A DNA stretch of 64,000 bases from Parietaria judaica (taxonomy: Eukaryota; Streptophyta; Magnoliopsida; Rosales; Urticaceae): positions 10,492,606 to 10,556,605 of the forward strand of contig OX940865.1 in assembly GCA_954871525.1 (NCBI GenBank). Reading direction: 5' to 3'. The position numbers were made by a program, and so were the translations under genes. Each line of letters starts with the position of its first letter. Positions within the stretch are counted from its first letter, which is position 1. The notes under the pieces are model-generated. The model was given only the letters and a program-made list of their open reading frames with translations, ran no database searches and was not told the DNA's origin. Shown here piece after piece: positions 24,795 through 37,697 of this stretch.

Positions 24795-25615
24795 CGTTGG
24801 GATGATGAATTTTCCTGTGAGAAGACAGATTGCCAGCAACGTGCAGTAGGCGATGAGCGGGAATGGCGTGAAGGGGTAGACGATATGGTGTTGATGTAAG
24901 CGAGGCGTTGCAGCCACCGCAGGCGGGCTCCGGCGAAGCCTGTCCGACAAGTTGATCGGGGCCGACTCCTTGAACGCCGGCCTCCGCGGTGTACACAAAT
25001 TTTCCATTATATGCCTCAGCGGCATGCAGTACGCCAACGGCACTGCATCTTGAACCCCGTCAGAATGTCCTCCGCCGCCGACCCGTGTATCCAGTCGATC
25101 TGTCGAAAAACGGTGAGGCCAATTCGGTTTGAGAAACAACATATTATTTGTTAACAATAGGAGTCGTTTCCGCAGTTTCGTGTACCTCTTCTCCCCATGC
25201 AGTTTTCTCATCTTAGCCGCAGCCGATGACGTGGATCGCCTCCTTGATCAGCATCGACGGGTGAGCGGTTTCGGGCGCTCCTCTGTTCTCCATCAGCGTT
25301 GACTCGATGGACACCGACGGCAGCCCGAAAGTCTTCTCGAAGCTCATCTGCAAGATGAGCATTGAATGCTCGTGCTCGTCGTACCGAAGAAACGGAGAAG
25401 TACGTTTCAAGGCACATTTTCAAGGCTCCGAGAGGTCTTTCATTGGCTTCTTCGGCGGGCAACAGTAAGAGCAACAGCCGCACCATGAGCACGACGATGA
25501 AGACTTCGGTAAGCTTGGTATGGAGGCCGGGCTGTATCCGTAGAGCACTTGCCTGTTGAACACACAACCCGTGCCGACATAGACCGGTCCTTGAATACCA
25601 TGTTGACCTGTGGTC
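24795..25615 (-). pseudogene. cellulose synthase (CESA8/IRX1-like) fragment
   Basis: Minus-strand remains of a secondary-wall cellulose synthase, a plasma-membrane glucan synthase. Readable parts in order are [83 protein letters not shown] then a stop where Tyr is usual, then DEKTAWGEE. An 86-bp intron (25100-25185) follows, then [35 protein letters not shown], and [14 protein letters not shown] to [10 protein letters not shown] before a donor at 24794. Frameshifts, stops and an insertion ([14 protein letters not shown]) show it is dead. Retained introns rule out a processed copy; it is a duplicated or captured genomic piece. Catalytic D and QxxRW regions are absent. Confidence 0.85.
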
Positions 25616-26254
25616 ACAAAAATACCCTGTTTCTGGAGCAAAAGCCGCATTTGCAGAGCATTCGGTATACAGTATGAGTTTTTTGTTGTAGCTTGTAACA
25701 CAAGCAAATGAAATTTTGACTAGACGTTCCGGCGATAACGGTTATGATAGCTCTGTTATGAGAAGGTTATAAGATATTGGAGATCATATGAAGGGGAGAG
25801 TGGTTGACTTATTGCGCAAGAAAGGATTGCCAGTCAGAGCATTGGTTTTGTGTGTCTTTAAATGTGACGCATCGCAGGTCAGAAATCCGGACGTTGGCTT
25901 GGTGAGCAAACCATCTCTACGCGCTTTCACATTAAGTATCGCGGAACTACGTTACCGGGGCTTTCCGTCGTCGGCGGGGCGAAACGCTTCGAGTAAAGCG
26001 CTGGAGTCTTCAGAGGTTTCTTCTAGTCAAACTTGAGACGCACGTTATCTTCGTTTTGTAGTTCCATATTCCAGTCACGAACAAGTTTTTCTACAGGCAA
26101 TGTCTCGACTTCAAATAACGGCGGCTTCACAAGCATCAGAACGAAGGTTAATTACAAATAAAGTCATGGAAACAAGTTTAATTCAAGATATATTCCTAAA
26201 AATACAAAAAAACAACTTAAAATAAAAAAAATACCAATCTTTATCACATAACTC
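25616..26254. other. flank of the CesA fragment, possible gene debris
   Basis: The minus strand between 26110 and 25950 has a coding-like reading (FEVETLPVEKLVRDWNMELQ, then a stop, then LKTPALYSKRFAPPTTE) that I cannot assign. It may be another captured fragment. The rest is non-coding. Confidence 0.3.
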
Positions 26255-26846
26255 ATGAACAACTAACTCTTTGTTTTTGTAACTTATGCAAATCATCTCA
26301 AAATTGTGAAAATCAGTAAATATCAAAGAAAAATTGCAAGAAACATATAGATCTATGATTATACCTCTTAAATATACCCAAAAGTTTGATTATTTTTTTT
26401 TGTGTGGAGAAATTCGGTGGAAAATGCTTAAAACAAAACTTTGCAAACTTTTGCCACATACACGATTATCACTGAAAATCACAAGATCAGGAGAAAATCG
26501 GACACTTACCAGGTCGAAAATCGCCGAGAAGTATAAGGGTTGGGAAGAGGGCGGCGAGAAGAGGTGAGAAATATTTTATTTATTTATTTATTTATTGTTT
26601 TCGATTTTCAGCGAGTGGGGGGTATTTATATCCGACTTTAACTTTTTTTTTATTTGCACCGAAAAGACCCTCATTTGTACAATGCAATTTTCGATAATCG
26701 ACTGGAGACGATTTTATCGAAAAGCTCGATTATCATCGAAAAGCTTATAAAACGGTAAGTATTATAGGCGACAACTTACCGGTAAAACATCGGTAAGCCC
26801 GATAATCGGCGATAATCGACGATAATTGCCGGTAATGCGAACCTTG
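26255..26846 (-). mobile_element. MULE-like element end, family with CAAGGTTCG terminus (copy 1)
   Basis: On the minus strand it starts at about 26846 with CCAAGGTTCGCATTACCGG and runs into sequence shared almost continuously with 43619-44175: the GATTATCGtcGATTATCG words, the ctcggcgattttcgacctgg piece, and the ggtataatcatagatc piece. The shared stretch ends near 26255 (gttgttcatgagttatg). The other copy continues into a DUF1985-like gene, which suggests the family is a Mutator-type transposon. Confidence 0.5.
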
Positions 26847-27949
26847 GTACATCTATCATTTAACAAAAGTGTTAAATATTTAGTTTTCTTAGAATTTAAT
26901 CACATGGGTACAACGGTGTCTCGTGTAATAGATTAATGGAACATAAATAGAGTTGGACCTCGATGTTGTTTTGTGACATTTGGATATTATTCTGCTAAAA
27001 AAGAGATTGATAATTAATATGTTGGTGCATCTATATAACATTAAACACATCTATATAACATTAAACACTTATGCGCTAAATATCTCTAACATTAAGCATT
27101 TTTCTAAAGATTATACATTTAACTATGAATATTGAATTTTAAGCAATAATCGTCCAGCTCCTTTCTTATTTCTTCAGGGAAAATTCCTTAAAAGTGTAGC
27201 TAATTCACAAATAACTTTTTTTTTTTGGAATTAGGTGGCACTATCGGCCAAGATTACATGTACTCACATTACAAGATAATTATCATAGTAAGAACAATCG
27301 ATACTATTGTCCGCATGCACTATCAGCCAAGATTACATATATTACGCATCCACTAACGACACTGGCGACGGAGGTGGATAGATGGTTTTTTTTTTTTTTT
27401 TTTTAAATAGAGGTTTAACTCACTCTACTTGATCCAATATTTGATTTTTTTTTTAACGTTGATATCTGTTACTGTTTTTTGAAATATATAGTGTTAATGC
27501 AAGTGTTCAAAGTTTAAACACTTGAGCTTATCTTTTTTGAGGGAACACTTGAAGTTAACAATTAAATACGATATCATATAATCATGTCGTCAAATGTCAA
27601 AAAAGAAAAAGAGGGTCAACAAGATATAATTATGGGTAATGTCGTTCCAATAAGCCTTCTTTCTCACATGATAGACATAGATAGAATTATATTCTATATT
27701 GACTTTGTGTGTTTTACTTTTAAAGCATGAAGAATAACAATTTCCAACGCATATAGCTTTGTAGTCATGTGTTTTGTAATCATGTAATTTGTGCACTTAA
27801 CTTTTACAGATTAGATATGCATTCTTAGTACCTCTTTCTTTTCTTTTTTTTCTTTTTTTTTTTAAATGGGGTGTAACCTATTTTTTCTTCTTCTTATTGT
27901 TCAGTATCTTAACCTTTTTAGTTATTTGTACTTTTAATAATTTTGACCT
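26847..27949. other. intergenic, nothing recognised
   Basis: AT-rich. ACTATCGGCCAAGATTACAT repeats imperfectly near 27241 and 27321. No gene. Confidence 0.35.
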
Positions 27950-28420
27950 GTTTTCAAAATCAGGTTAATCGGATTTTTGGTTATCGAAATTCTAATAACT
28001 TGTTTTGAAACTGATTCCGGTTAAAAAATCGGTTAACAGGATCCGGTTATTCAATTATTATTTTTAAATATAATATTCAACACATTTTATCGCAAAAATA
28101 AAACATATCGGTCCAAATAACACATACCAGTTCAAATAAAACATATTGGTTTAAATGAAACATACAGGTAAAAACTCAAAAACATAATCCTCTAACTTAA
28201 CTCTAATTATATATATATATATATATTTGAGGTTTTAACATTAAAACCGGTTTTGAAAATTCAATGACCGGTAACCGTATCCGGTTTGAAAAAAGATACG
28301 GTTAACCTTAATCTGCTTATATATAAAATAAAATAAAACGGTTACAACTATTTTAAACCGGATAGTTTTCGGTTACGGTTTTTAAATACGATTATCGGTT
28401 ATCCGCACACTACCCTCTTT
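27950..28420 (-). repeat. dispersed hAT-like repeat, copy B
   Basis: Inverse copy of the 22729-23190 family: minus strand GTGCGGATAACCGATAATCG at the end, aaccggttttaatgtt inside, and the ggaccgatatgttttattt-type stretch. The end resembles the GTGCGGATAACCG end of plant hAT elements. Confidence 0.45.
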
Positions 28421-29071
28421 CATCTTTACCCCTCGTATATATTATTCCCCTTTCACGATTTATCATATTATTTAGGGATTTTAGCGACGTAAATACTTGT
28501 AGTCTTTTAAATGACTTCTATAAATTTTTATTCTTTTAACTGGAAAAATACCAATATTTTATACTTGTAAGTCTAATGTCACGTGACATATAATTAACGG
28601 CCACATGACATGCCTATGCCTTAATTGTATACTCGATGTTTACAATCACACCAAATATGACATCACGCTAGTATTCTTATATAGTTATTTAAGTTCACAA
28701 TTGCATAATCAGGTTTTTGAGTGTTGAATATAAGTACGTTAACACTCAAGTGATTGATCTTGGAGAATACTGAGTTTCCAGTCCAAGAAAGATTAAAGTG
28801 AAAATGACTCACAAACAGATTCACAAAAGCTGACAATGCTAGTATTTGAGTGATACAAAGATCACAGGAAAATACACCTTAAAATGGGGCACCCAACTTA
28901 AAGTTTCATACTTCTTGCTTATTTATCTCAACTTTTTATTTTCTTATTTTTACCTTTGAAGTTCATACATATATATATATATTTTACTTCAAGTTCTAAT
29001 TATTCCGCCCCGGCAAGCTTTCTCCGCCCCTCCCTGAGCCTCGAACCACGTCTTATTGATGTCGTTTGTGA
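28421..29071. other. 3' flank of aminotransferase gene 1
   Basis: AT-rich. The part from about 29000 is shared with the 3' flank of gene 2 (near 37640), the start of the tandem duplication. No other gene. Confidence 0.4.
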
Positions 29072-32000
29072 TTATTTGTAGGGAATAAACGTCCTTTTAG
29101 ATTCGGGACCTGAAACCATATCGTCCCAAACGAGATCCGATAGCTCCATAGTCAACTCTCCCACTTTTCCTGATAAAAAGATCACACCAAAATATACATA
29201 GTTACACTCCCAATTTAATATCATCTCTTCATAAGTGACATTGTGACATTATGAATGACCGAAATAAAGAAAATCGAATATCTTATTTGAAAAGATAAGA
29301 ATCGCATTTACAACGTATTGGCATTTGGTTGCAGTTAGTCCCCAAAATGTCTTACGGTCAAAGGTGTCGTTTTAGGATATATATATATTTTTAACCCAGA
29401 TACGGACCTGTTCGGGTCTCGGAAAAAAAATCCCGGACAGGTCTGGATCCGTTTTTATTTTAGTTAAAAATATTTTATTTATTGTTTAGTCCCTAATATC
29501 GTTTGATCTAGGTCGTTGATCTTGATCATCCAACGGCCCAGAATTAAAGGGCTTTAATTTTTATTATTATTTTAATAAATATCCGGATCCGGACATGTCC
29601 AGGTATTTATTTATCCGGATCCGTGTTTTTCCGGACCCGAATATGTCTGGGTCCGGGTTTTTTAATTTCTTTTTAATCCGTATTCAATATCATATAGATA
29701 TTTTGGGGACTAGTTGCAGTACTTAAAAAATATGAGAAAAACTGAATATAAATATTAGTCAATTTATGTTACATAAAATTCCAATAATACAATCATTAAG
29801 TAAGAAAAAAAAATATATATAGACTTAAACTAGTAAACTCGAAAGGTATTATACAAGTAAAAGTTAAAACATTGGTAATATTATATATTAAACTTTATTT
29901 ATATGCGGTAAATCTAATTTTTTGCTCGGTTTAATAACTGAATATTGTTACCTAACAATATATACATATTCAGATTTAACTCGGTACATTAAGTTCTACC
30001 GTTTAAATTCGGTATTAGGCATAACCATATCGATATATTTGGTGACGATTTATTTTTCACTCCCGGTTTACAAATTAACCGAAAAGCCCTTTGTTTCAGT
30101 TTTCATCACAATATTTTACGATTCTGACGAAAAAAAACATTTTAATTATTTTGATTGCTATCATTAAACAGGATATTATATCCTCGTAATTGCGAAAAGA
30201 ACATGGACATGTTCGAATTGACAGCCAATAAAAAGCACGTCTTATAATTCCAAATAAATAGGTCGGGCAAGCTGCTGTCTTTTTGCCCCTTTTTATATTG
30301 CTAAGCGCCGAGCTCCTAGGGGTGAAACCAAAATTTTGAACCCGTATTTTATTTTATTTTTTTCTCTAAGTTCCGGTTTACATGATTTAAAAAAACATCT
30401 GCCGTTTTTTTGGTACATATTAATATTTTCATAAACTTGTAGTTGTAACCGTGATGAATCTATAAACCAGTTTTTTCTTTAACCAATAAAAATCCTAGAA
30501 ATTATATAAAAAATCAATTTAATTAAATAAACCATTAAACTAGTAAACCACTATAAAAACATAATGAATCAAATAAACTTTCTTTTGGACTCCCAATTCC
30601 AAGTTCAAATTGGCACCGATTAATTTCCGGTTAACGGATTTTAGAGAACCGATTTTTCAAGCCAAAATCAATAATCGGGATAAGAAATGATTTCCGCGCT
30701 AACTTTTTATATATTATTTTTCAGCTTTAGGTTAATTGGATATATAGGGGAGGAAATTCAACATACCATCTCCAACGGGCTGGCCGTCCCACACAACGAT
30801 CGGCAGCAGCGGCAGCGTGCTCCCCACGTACATCATCTCGGCCGCATTCTTAGCCTCTTCCACGCTGATACTCGCCACCCTCACGCCCTTTAGGCGGCCC
30901 GCCTCCACCAACCTTGGCGCCAACTCCAGCAGCGTCCGTACCGTGCACCCGCTCAAAATCTTGTCAAACAGCGGCACCACCAGCTCCCTATCCCGTGTCA
31001 CGAACGCCACGTTCACGTTCGGCCCCTCCGCCACGTTTCCCTCCTCGTCCACCCACACGGACGCAAACGCCCCACTCTCTTCCGCCTCAATCTTCGAAAG
31101 GACGTTGGGGAGGTAGTTCACGTTCTTCATCGTTGCCATCTGAGGTGACTTCATCGGCACCGTCGACGTTACTGCCTCAACCCCTTTTTGGCGCTGCACG
31201 ATGGGCTCGTCGATAACCACGGCATAGAACGCCGGCGTCGAGCCTGGCTGGGGCGAGAGCAGGAAGTCCCCGGGGCCGGAGCTCAGCCAGTACCGTAACG
31301 TCCCCTCCCTGAGTCCTGACACAGCAGCGACCTGCACAAGGATGCTGCGAGGGAAGGGTGAGGTGATCTTTGCGCTCGAGGCCGATCGGAGGAAGCGGTC
31401 AAGGTGTGTGTCGAGCTCATAGAGGTGTCTGCAAAGACGGTTGAAGATTTTTCAATCGCGATTATTGATACGAAGTCAACGTTGTAAGCAAAACCGGTAT
31501 TTTGAGATAAAAACTAAGAACCGCTACTAACCAGTATTGCTATCGAGAAGCAAGACATAGACTAGTTTCATAAAATCGGAACCGCTATATACCGATCCCT
31601 GATTTTTACATTAGCTTTTTAAAAAAGAAGTTTCTATTTCAGTTTTATGTGAGTTGTAACTTATAACGGATGAATTCCACTAAAATATTTTTTTCTTCAA
31701 AATTTTAGAGAACCGGTAAAAGAAAAACAAAAAGAATTTAGTGGAGAACTGGGACAAAAAAAAAACCGTAAATAAAAATATTAGTTCTCGTTTTAGGTTT
31801 CACCCAATCAAATGGTATATCATTTTATGTTGATTGTCACAATCCACATTTTCCATGAATTTCGATCAATTTAAACTTGAACCAGTGAGCAAATGCATTA
31901 AGATTATAAATGTATTCCCAAGAGATAAGTGGGTATAGGGTGTTATGGCTATTACAAAAAAAAAAAAAAAAAAAAAAAGTAGTTCCTCTAAGTTGTTGAC

Positions 32001-33905
32001 AATTGTTATAAAAAAAAATGCACATGTTGCATTGTATATTATATTACCGAGCGAACCAAGGCGGAACCAGGATTTCGCCAAGAGGGGGCTAAAAAAATTA
32101 TGCTGGAATTTTTAGAATATGATAAATAAAGTATTTGTTATAATTAATTTTTAATAATCGATAAAATATCTAGTGATACAATTGTAAAAAGAATCAATAA
32201 AAAGATTATTAATAAATAAATAATAAAAGAATCTTTATATTAAGAGATAAAGTACTAATATAGAGATCATAAATATTAGAAAAATGAAGTTGATGAGAAT
32301 TGAACTTTAGTATTCTAGGAGAAAGAGTTAAAAACTGTTATTAAAATAACCACTACACCAGAGCATTAACCTTGGTTATATATGATACATTTAATATATA
32401 TTGATAAAATTGTATATATTTATCTATTAAAATTAACGGTTTTGAATCAAGTGGGGGCAGCCGCACACGCTTGGCCCTTAGTAAATTCGCCCTTGACCCT
32501 GGTTGTACAAAATTTTACCCGTTTAGTATGACTGCAGTGTCGAACACGCCGTGGCCTCTGTGGACCATGTGGTCGTCAATCGGGATCATCATTATAGCTG
32601 GATCGAGGACGATTCCGCCGAACACGCTCGAGTACATGGCCGGGTAGGGTTGCTTTTTCGAGCCCCACTTCTCGTGCAGCTTCGCGAGCAACTGAAGAAG
32701 CACACGGAGCTCGTCATTACTTATGTTTTTTTACCAGGACTTGAACTTTGTATTCAGAAATATAAATTTAAATATTTAGCAATTGAAACTAGATTTATTG
32801 ACTATAACCCCCGCATATGCGATAAACGGAACTGGAGTATTGAATAAAAAACCAAAATGCGATAAGAGACACTAAAAATTCATAAAGCAACCCTAAAAAT
32901 AATGTAAATATCATAACAACAACTGCGTTAACTAATTATCTGCTAGAACATACTATTTTTATTAAGATAGATTATGAGATTATGAGTTTGATATACAAGT
33001 GGGATATATATTTCTAAAAAATAATGGTTATATAATTTTACCGAATTATTAATTTTCTAGAAGGTCATCAGTCGGGACTCAACAAAGACATAATTTAATT
33101 AACCCGTTAATTAATCGATTATAGATTTCACGAAGCTTACTAAAAAGAAAAATATTATCTGCAACAGAAGAACCACGAAGTATTTTCGTATACGCGGCAT
33201 AATCAAATTTTATTTTGTCATGGATTAAATAAAGGAAGCTTAAGTTAAATAGCCAACTCAATAGTTTAAAATTGGCAAAATAATTAATATTAATATTTGT
33301 AAAATAGCCAATTAATCATATCAATCATTATAAAAATAGTCATATTAATCATTGACAAAATAGCCGATGTTATAGCTATATTGCAAATATAAACTTTAAA
33401 TTTGCTAAAATGCAATTTAAACGTACGAAGGTGGGTTATTCATTATAATTTCTATTAAAAAAATCATGCAATGCGTTTCAAATTATATTTTTATTGCAAA
33501 AGTACTAAAAAACTAAAAAAATAGTCATAGTGTAAGTTCTAAATATCTAAGTGCATAACTTTTTTTTTTTTTTTTTGCCTTGGCATTTTTTTTAAAAATA
33601 TGCCGTATATAAAGAAATATTTTCTGGTACTTTAATCTCAAATATCCCAATAGAATAGAAAATGTCAGTGACCCAACTCAAGTGATGAATATATCATCTA
33701 ATAATGCATATATAGTGAATGTTAATCTGGGTTCTTGAGTTGCTTACCTCGGATGAAGATTGGTAGACATGAACTGCAGTGTCATGACCGCCATTTTCAA
33801 TTTCCAAAGCTTCAAGAAATTACAAAAGAGAGCAAAACATGAACAGTTGAGTTCATTGACAAATGGCCATAACCAAATGCAATCAATGAGTTTACCTGAT
33901 TCCAT
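29072..33905 (-). CDS. class-IV PLP aminotransferase (D-amino-acid transaminase-like), gene 1
   Basis: Five exons: 33896-33905 (10 nt), 33748-33809, 32519-32691, 30767-31428 and 29072-29169. All joins have GT-AG sites and keep frame, giving 334 aa. It starts MESALEIENGGHDTAVHVYQ. Family marks are IPIDDHMVHRGHGVFDTAV, the PLP lysine in QMATMKNVNYLPN, and NVAEGPNVNVAFV, EGPxxNVAF being the typical substrate-side loop. The end is LTMELSDLVWDDMVSGPE, then SKRTFIPYK. Homologues related to Arabidopsis DAAT move amino groups between D-amino acids (or branched-chain/aminodeoxychorismate substrates) and 2-oxoacids. No transit peptide is evident, so a cytosolic enzyme is likely. Gene 2 lies upstream in the same orientation. 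Introns 3 and 4 are full of transposon debris. Confidence 0.9.
29336..29712. mobile_element. TIR element in the last intron of gene 1
   Basis: 377 bp with 17-bp inverted ends TAGTCCCCAAAATgTCT (one mismatch) and the perfect 8-bp flanking duplication GTTGCAGT at 29328-29335 and 29713-29720. The interior has CCGGATCCGG-type words. It is absent from the same intron of gene 2, so it inserted after the tandem duplication. The size of the duplication suggests hAT. Confidence 0.75.
30317..30700 (+). repeat. hAT-like terminal segment in intron 4 of gene 1
   Basis: Starts TAGGGGTGAAACC, a hAT-like end, and continues with GGTTT/AACCGG words. A facing, decayed end (ggtttcaccc) lies in intron 3 near 31796-31806. 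Exon 4 lies between the two. Confidence 0.45.
31470..31808 (-). repeat. hAT-like terminal segment in intron 3 of gene 1
   Basis: Shares sequence with 39640-39955 in gene 2 (aaccggtattttgagataaa). It ends aggtttcaccc, the inverse of the TAGGGGTGAAACC end in intron 4. Confidence 0.45.
32057..32494. repeat. TIR-type element remnant in intron 3 of gene 1
   Basis: Begins caaggcggaaccaggatttc and ends aattcgcccttg, inverse-like ends (CAAGGGCGAA), with a GTGGGGGCAGCCGC block near the right end similar to that in 8470-9135. No clean target duplication. Absent from gene 2. Confidence 0.4.
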
Positions 33906-34019
33906 TCAGTCAAAGCAAGAACAATCTCTCAGAAACTGGCGAAAGAGAATTGAGGAAGAGAGAGTAAAGTTGCTTGTATTGTGTATGAATCAGCCTGATG
34001 TGGATTTTATAGGTTGATT

Positions 34020-36055
34020 TGCATAAGGCAGAGTGAATGACGTGTCTGGTTTAATGGCTGTCACTATCATTCACAGATGTTGAGTTGAGCTCACCATTTT
34101 TATTTTCGGATAATCACCGCAAAAGTATCCGAATTTTGAACAACGAGTTCGAAGTGAAAAATAGCATTAAAAGTATTCAAATTCAATAAATATGAAACAT
34201 AACATTTTTTGCCTAATTTTTTTAAAGAGCAATGGTCAATATTTTAGCGTAGGGTTATTAAATCATATATGATACATATGTATGCGTTCATTCAACTACC
34301 TAACGTTTTCATTTTTGAATTTGATGAAAAATAAAAATTGATAGAAAAACTTATAGCTTTATATTTGTTGACTTTCAGTACCTTGTTGGCGTTGTCGCCA
34401 TTTCTTACTTGGGACTCATGCGCCAAATTTGACAAATATATACTTCTACCGCGATAATCTCATTTTTAATAGTGTTAAATAGTGATGGCATGTATATTTA
34501 TTGTTTTGCTTCTTCTTTTTCTCCGCATAAACTTATTCTCTTTTTCTATGCTCAAAGTTTTTATTATTATTTATTTTGTTTCTATGGTCATATAAACTCA
34601 AATTACTTGTTGTTAAAGTTCTATGATCTATCAATACCAAGAAAAAAAAAACTATTTGAATTTTGTAAATGACATGTGTTCAATACTTACTAGTATTATC
34701 ATTTTTTTAATGGTTATATTGATTAAAAAATAGACTTAAAACAATAATATACAGAACATAAACTTTGCCTGTGAATTTTTTTTTGAGTTTATGTCACCAG
34801 AAATCAAAATATAAGAACTTATAAGGCTATTAACCCATTTTAGTTATTAAATTCCCAAATATCTAAATGATTTAGAATCCATAATCATAGCTAACAATCA
34901 AGAACAAAAAGGCAAAATGGAAATATTATAATAGTGTAAACTGCCAGAATTTGTTGGAATTAGGCTTGTCTTTCTGTTTGTAAGCTGTATTTGTTGGGTT
35001 TAATCTTCATTAATAGAGCCTTTTAGGTTGGTCAGAGGCCAACAAGTAAAATCCAATCAAAGAAAACACACACACCAACACAAAAGAAATTACTAAGTAT
35101 GGGTTCGATTGACGATAAGGACCGGAATTATTTGGGTTTTATTCTTGAATAATAATAAAAAAACACATTGAGACATATACTAAAGAATCAACTTGGCTTC
35201 GAAATGCTTCGATTAAGCATTCCCGATTCAAATCATAATCGACTACGAATGATTCGAATACATGTTTAATTGGGTCGATTTCAAAAGTTGGGACCAAGAA
35301 ATTCATAAAATTACTGAATAGAATGATTCAAGAAGTTTGAGTTCTTAACAAGTTGATGAATCTAACCTATGTCTTGAAAGATTTCAGTCAAACTTGATGA
35401 CGATTAGCTATTTTTGAAAGTCATATTTTCTTACTAGGTTGAAATTGAAAGGTAATTAAGAGTTTATTCACTAATAAATAGTACACGAGAGTCCCATTCA
35501 TATTTAACGATTAGTATTTTATTTTCATATCGCTGAGCCAATAAGTTAATAATAATTTAACATCATTATTCAAGTTCATGTAGTATTTTGAATTTGTAGT
35601 GAGCTTCCAATAGATGACGTAATGCAACAGTCACCGCTTCATTGGTAATGATCTTTGACCAAAAGATCTCAGATACACAGATTGTTGCAAACACATAAGG
35701 CTGTCGAGTTGGTCGATTTGGGTAAACGGCGGCTAATATTTGACTGGCTGCAAATTATGTACCGAATAGTTATTTATGACGGTTAATGTACTCAAATTTG
35801 ATTTTTTTTATTTTTTTTTCGTGTTTTCCGTAATTTGACCGTCACTGAGTGATTCCTCCTCTATATGTACAGTTTTCATATTTTTGGCATAACTCACTCA
35901 TTTTTGTATTAAATTTTGTAATTTTTTTTAATAGATACGAAATTTCAATTACAACGTAAAACTATTAGTGTAATGAAAAATATTTGTTTCAAGCACATTT
36001 TAATATACTTAATGTATTTTTCTGATGAAACGTAAGAAAAAAAAAGTTGTAGATA
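34020..36055. other. spacer between the tandem aminotransferase genes
   Basis: Promoter side of gene 1 (minus strand), then AT-rich DNA. At about 35725-35830 there is a repeat segment shared with 43020-43160 (cgtcacttgaccgtc-type sequence). No genes supported. Confidence 0.4.
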
Positions 36056-36225
36056 AATCTTTTATCTTTCCAGCGGTAGTTTATGCACAAATTTTGGACA
36101 AAAAATGAATGAGTTATGTCAGAAATACGAAAGATTTTTGCACATCACATCTTTCATATTTTTGGCATAACTCATTCATTTTTTGTGCAAAAATTATAAA
36201 TAAACTACCGTTGGAAAGATCAAAA
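36056..36225. repeat. long hairpin, arms about 75 bp
   Basis: Sequence 36066-36135 (ctttccagcggtagtttatg to gaatgagttatgtcagaa) pairs with 36150-36224 (ttggcataactcattcattt to aaactaccgttggaaag) around a loop of about 15 nt. It looks like the end of a fold-back or MULE-type MITE and abuts the LINE relic. Confidence 0.55.
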
Positions 36226-36235
36226 AATGATCTAC

Positions 36236-37330
36236 AAGATTCCGAACCGAAGGAAAGGGGCTTTGGCTCTCGAACTTGACATCATGAGTAGGATGAGCTT
36301 CGGGCAACAGTTGATCGACGTTGTCTTTCATATTCCGAGTCGAGTAAGGCTTCCCCTTTGCTATGATGAGGAGGATAGGCTTTGGGAAACAGTTGATCGG
36401 TGTGGTCCGCAATTGTATTTCCACAACGGTTTACTATGTGGTAAATAATGGGATAATTGGAGGGTTGTACTCCCCGAAAAGGGGACTACGACAAGGATGC
36501 CCTTTTGTCGCCATACCTCTTCCTTATTTGTGTGAAAGGATTCTCTGCTCTCATCCGCGGCCAAGAACGTTTAGGCCTCTTAAAGAAATATGTTTTCCGT
36601 CCATCGGCACCGCCGGTGTCGCATCTCCTCTTTGCGGACGATAGCATCCTCTTTTGTGAGGCCACAAAAGGTTGTTGCATTGCCATTAGGTCTCTATTGG
36701 CGGTGTATGAAAAAGGATCGGGGCAAGCGGTTGATATGGAAAAGTCCCAATGTGTTGCTCGAAGAATACTACTTTGGAAGATGTGGCTCTTTTCTCACGG
36801 GTTCCCATATCCCAGTTGTTGAGGACCTTGAATCCTATCGTGGGTTTCCCGCTCACGTGGTTCAAAAAAAGGTGGCAGTTTTTAGTCGGCTCACGATCCG
36901 TGTCCAAAAACACCTTCGGATTTGGAAGGCTAAGATTTTCTTGGCGGGCGGGCGAGAAGTCCTTATGAAAGCGGTGGTTCAAGCAATCCTGACATATATG
37001 ATGAGTCTCTTTAGAATACCGCCAAATACAATCAAAAGTCTACATGGGCTTACCGCCCGTTCTGGTGGGGAGGCACGGAAGAGAAACGGTTGATCCATTG
37101 GAGGCGATGGGAGCTCATTGTTAAGCCAAAGGTGGAGAGAGGTCTCGTATTCAAAGACCTTGGCGACTTTAATCGGGCGCTTGTAGGCCGCCTTGCTTGG
37201 AGGATTATCCAATAACCGGAATGCTTAATAGCTAGAGTACTCAAAAGAAAAATTCACTCCAAACTCGTCGGCGCTCGAGTTCAAAAGAAAGGGTCATTTC
37301 TCCTTCTTGTGCAAGATTCTTTGTCGGGGG
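36236..37330 (+). pseudogene. LINE (L1-type) reverse transcriptase relic
   Basis: A broken non-LTR retrotransposon ORF2, readable over three frames. Early: RRKGALALELDIMSR and MMRRIGFGKQLIGVVRNCIS. The catalytic part reads RGLRQGCP then SPYLFLICVKGFSALIRG and SHLLFADDSILFCEAT, keeping the FADD motif of the active site. Later: WKAKIFLAGGREVLMKAVVQ, LTYMMSLFRIPPNTIKSL and IHWRRWELIVKPKVERGLVF. Endonuclease and the RT N-terminal part are missing. Several frameshifts make it non-functional. It lies between the two aminotransferase genes. Confidence 0.85.
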
Positions 37331-37697
37331 CGAGATTGATGAGTCAGTTTTATACAGATAAATCGAGTACTTTTACTTCGTTTATCCAAGAGTCAATTAA
37401 TGTGTTTATTTTAGTGTTTCATTTATTTCAGGAGTTATATGAGTAAATTGTGATTCGTTTGAAGATCGAGATGAATAAAGTCAATTGAAGAAGTTCATGC
37501 TAGAGTTCATGAATAAAGTTACATGGAATGAGAAAAGAAAAATAAATGAAAACCAATTCCGTGCTGGAGGGCAAATTTTATATGCTAGAGCACGCCCAAA
37601 AATCCAAAATTCGAAATCCCAGGCAGAAAATATGTGCCACGGCAAAGTTTCTCACCTCCCTAAGCCTCGAACGACGTCTATTCGATGTCGTTTGCGA
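37331..37697. other. 3' flank of gene 2, unclassified repeat
   Basis: The part after the LINE coding relic (about 37480-37640) is purine-rich and reads like retroelement debris (ccaattccgtgctggagggc). From about 37640 it matches the 3' flank of gene 1. Confidence 0.35.

Noticed and set aside
30817..31216. Plus-strand frames of about 100 codons, repeated at 38872-39352
   Set aside because: They are antisense to aminotransferase exon 4 in both genes and have no family resemblance.
33760..34017. An 85-codon plus-strand frame
   Set aside because: It overlaps exons 1 and 2 of aminotransferase gene 1 on the opposite strand and has no recognisable content.
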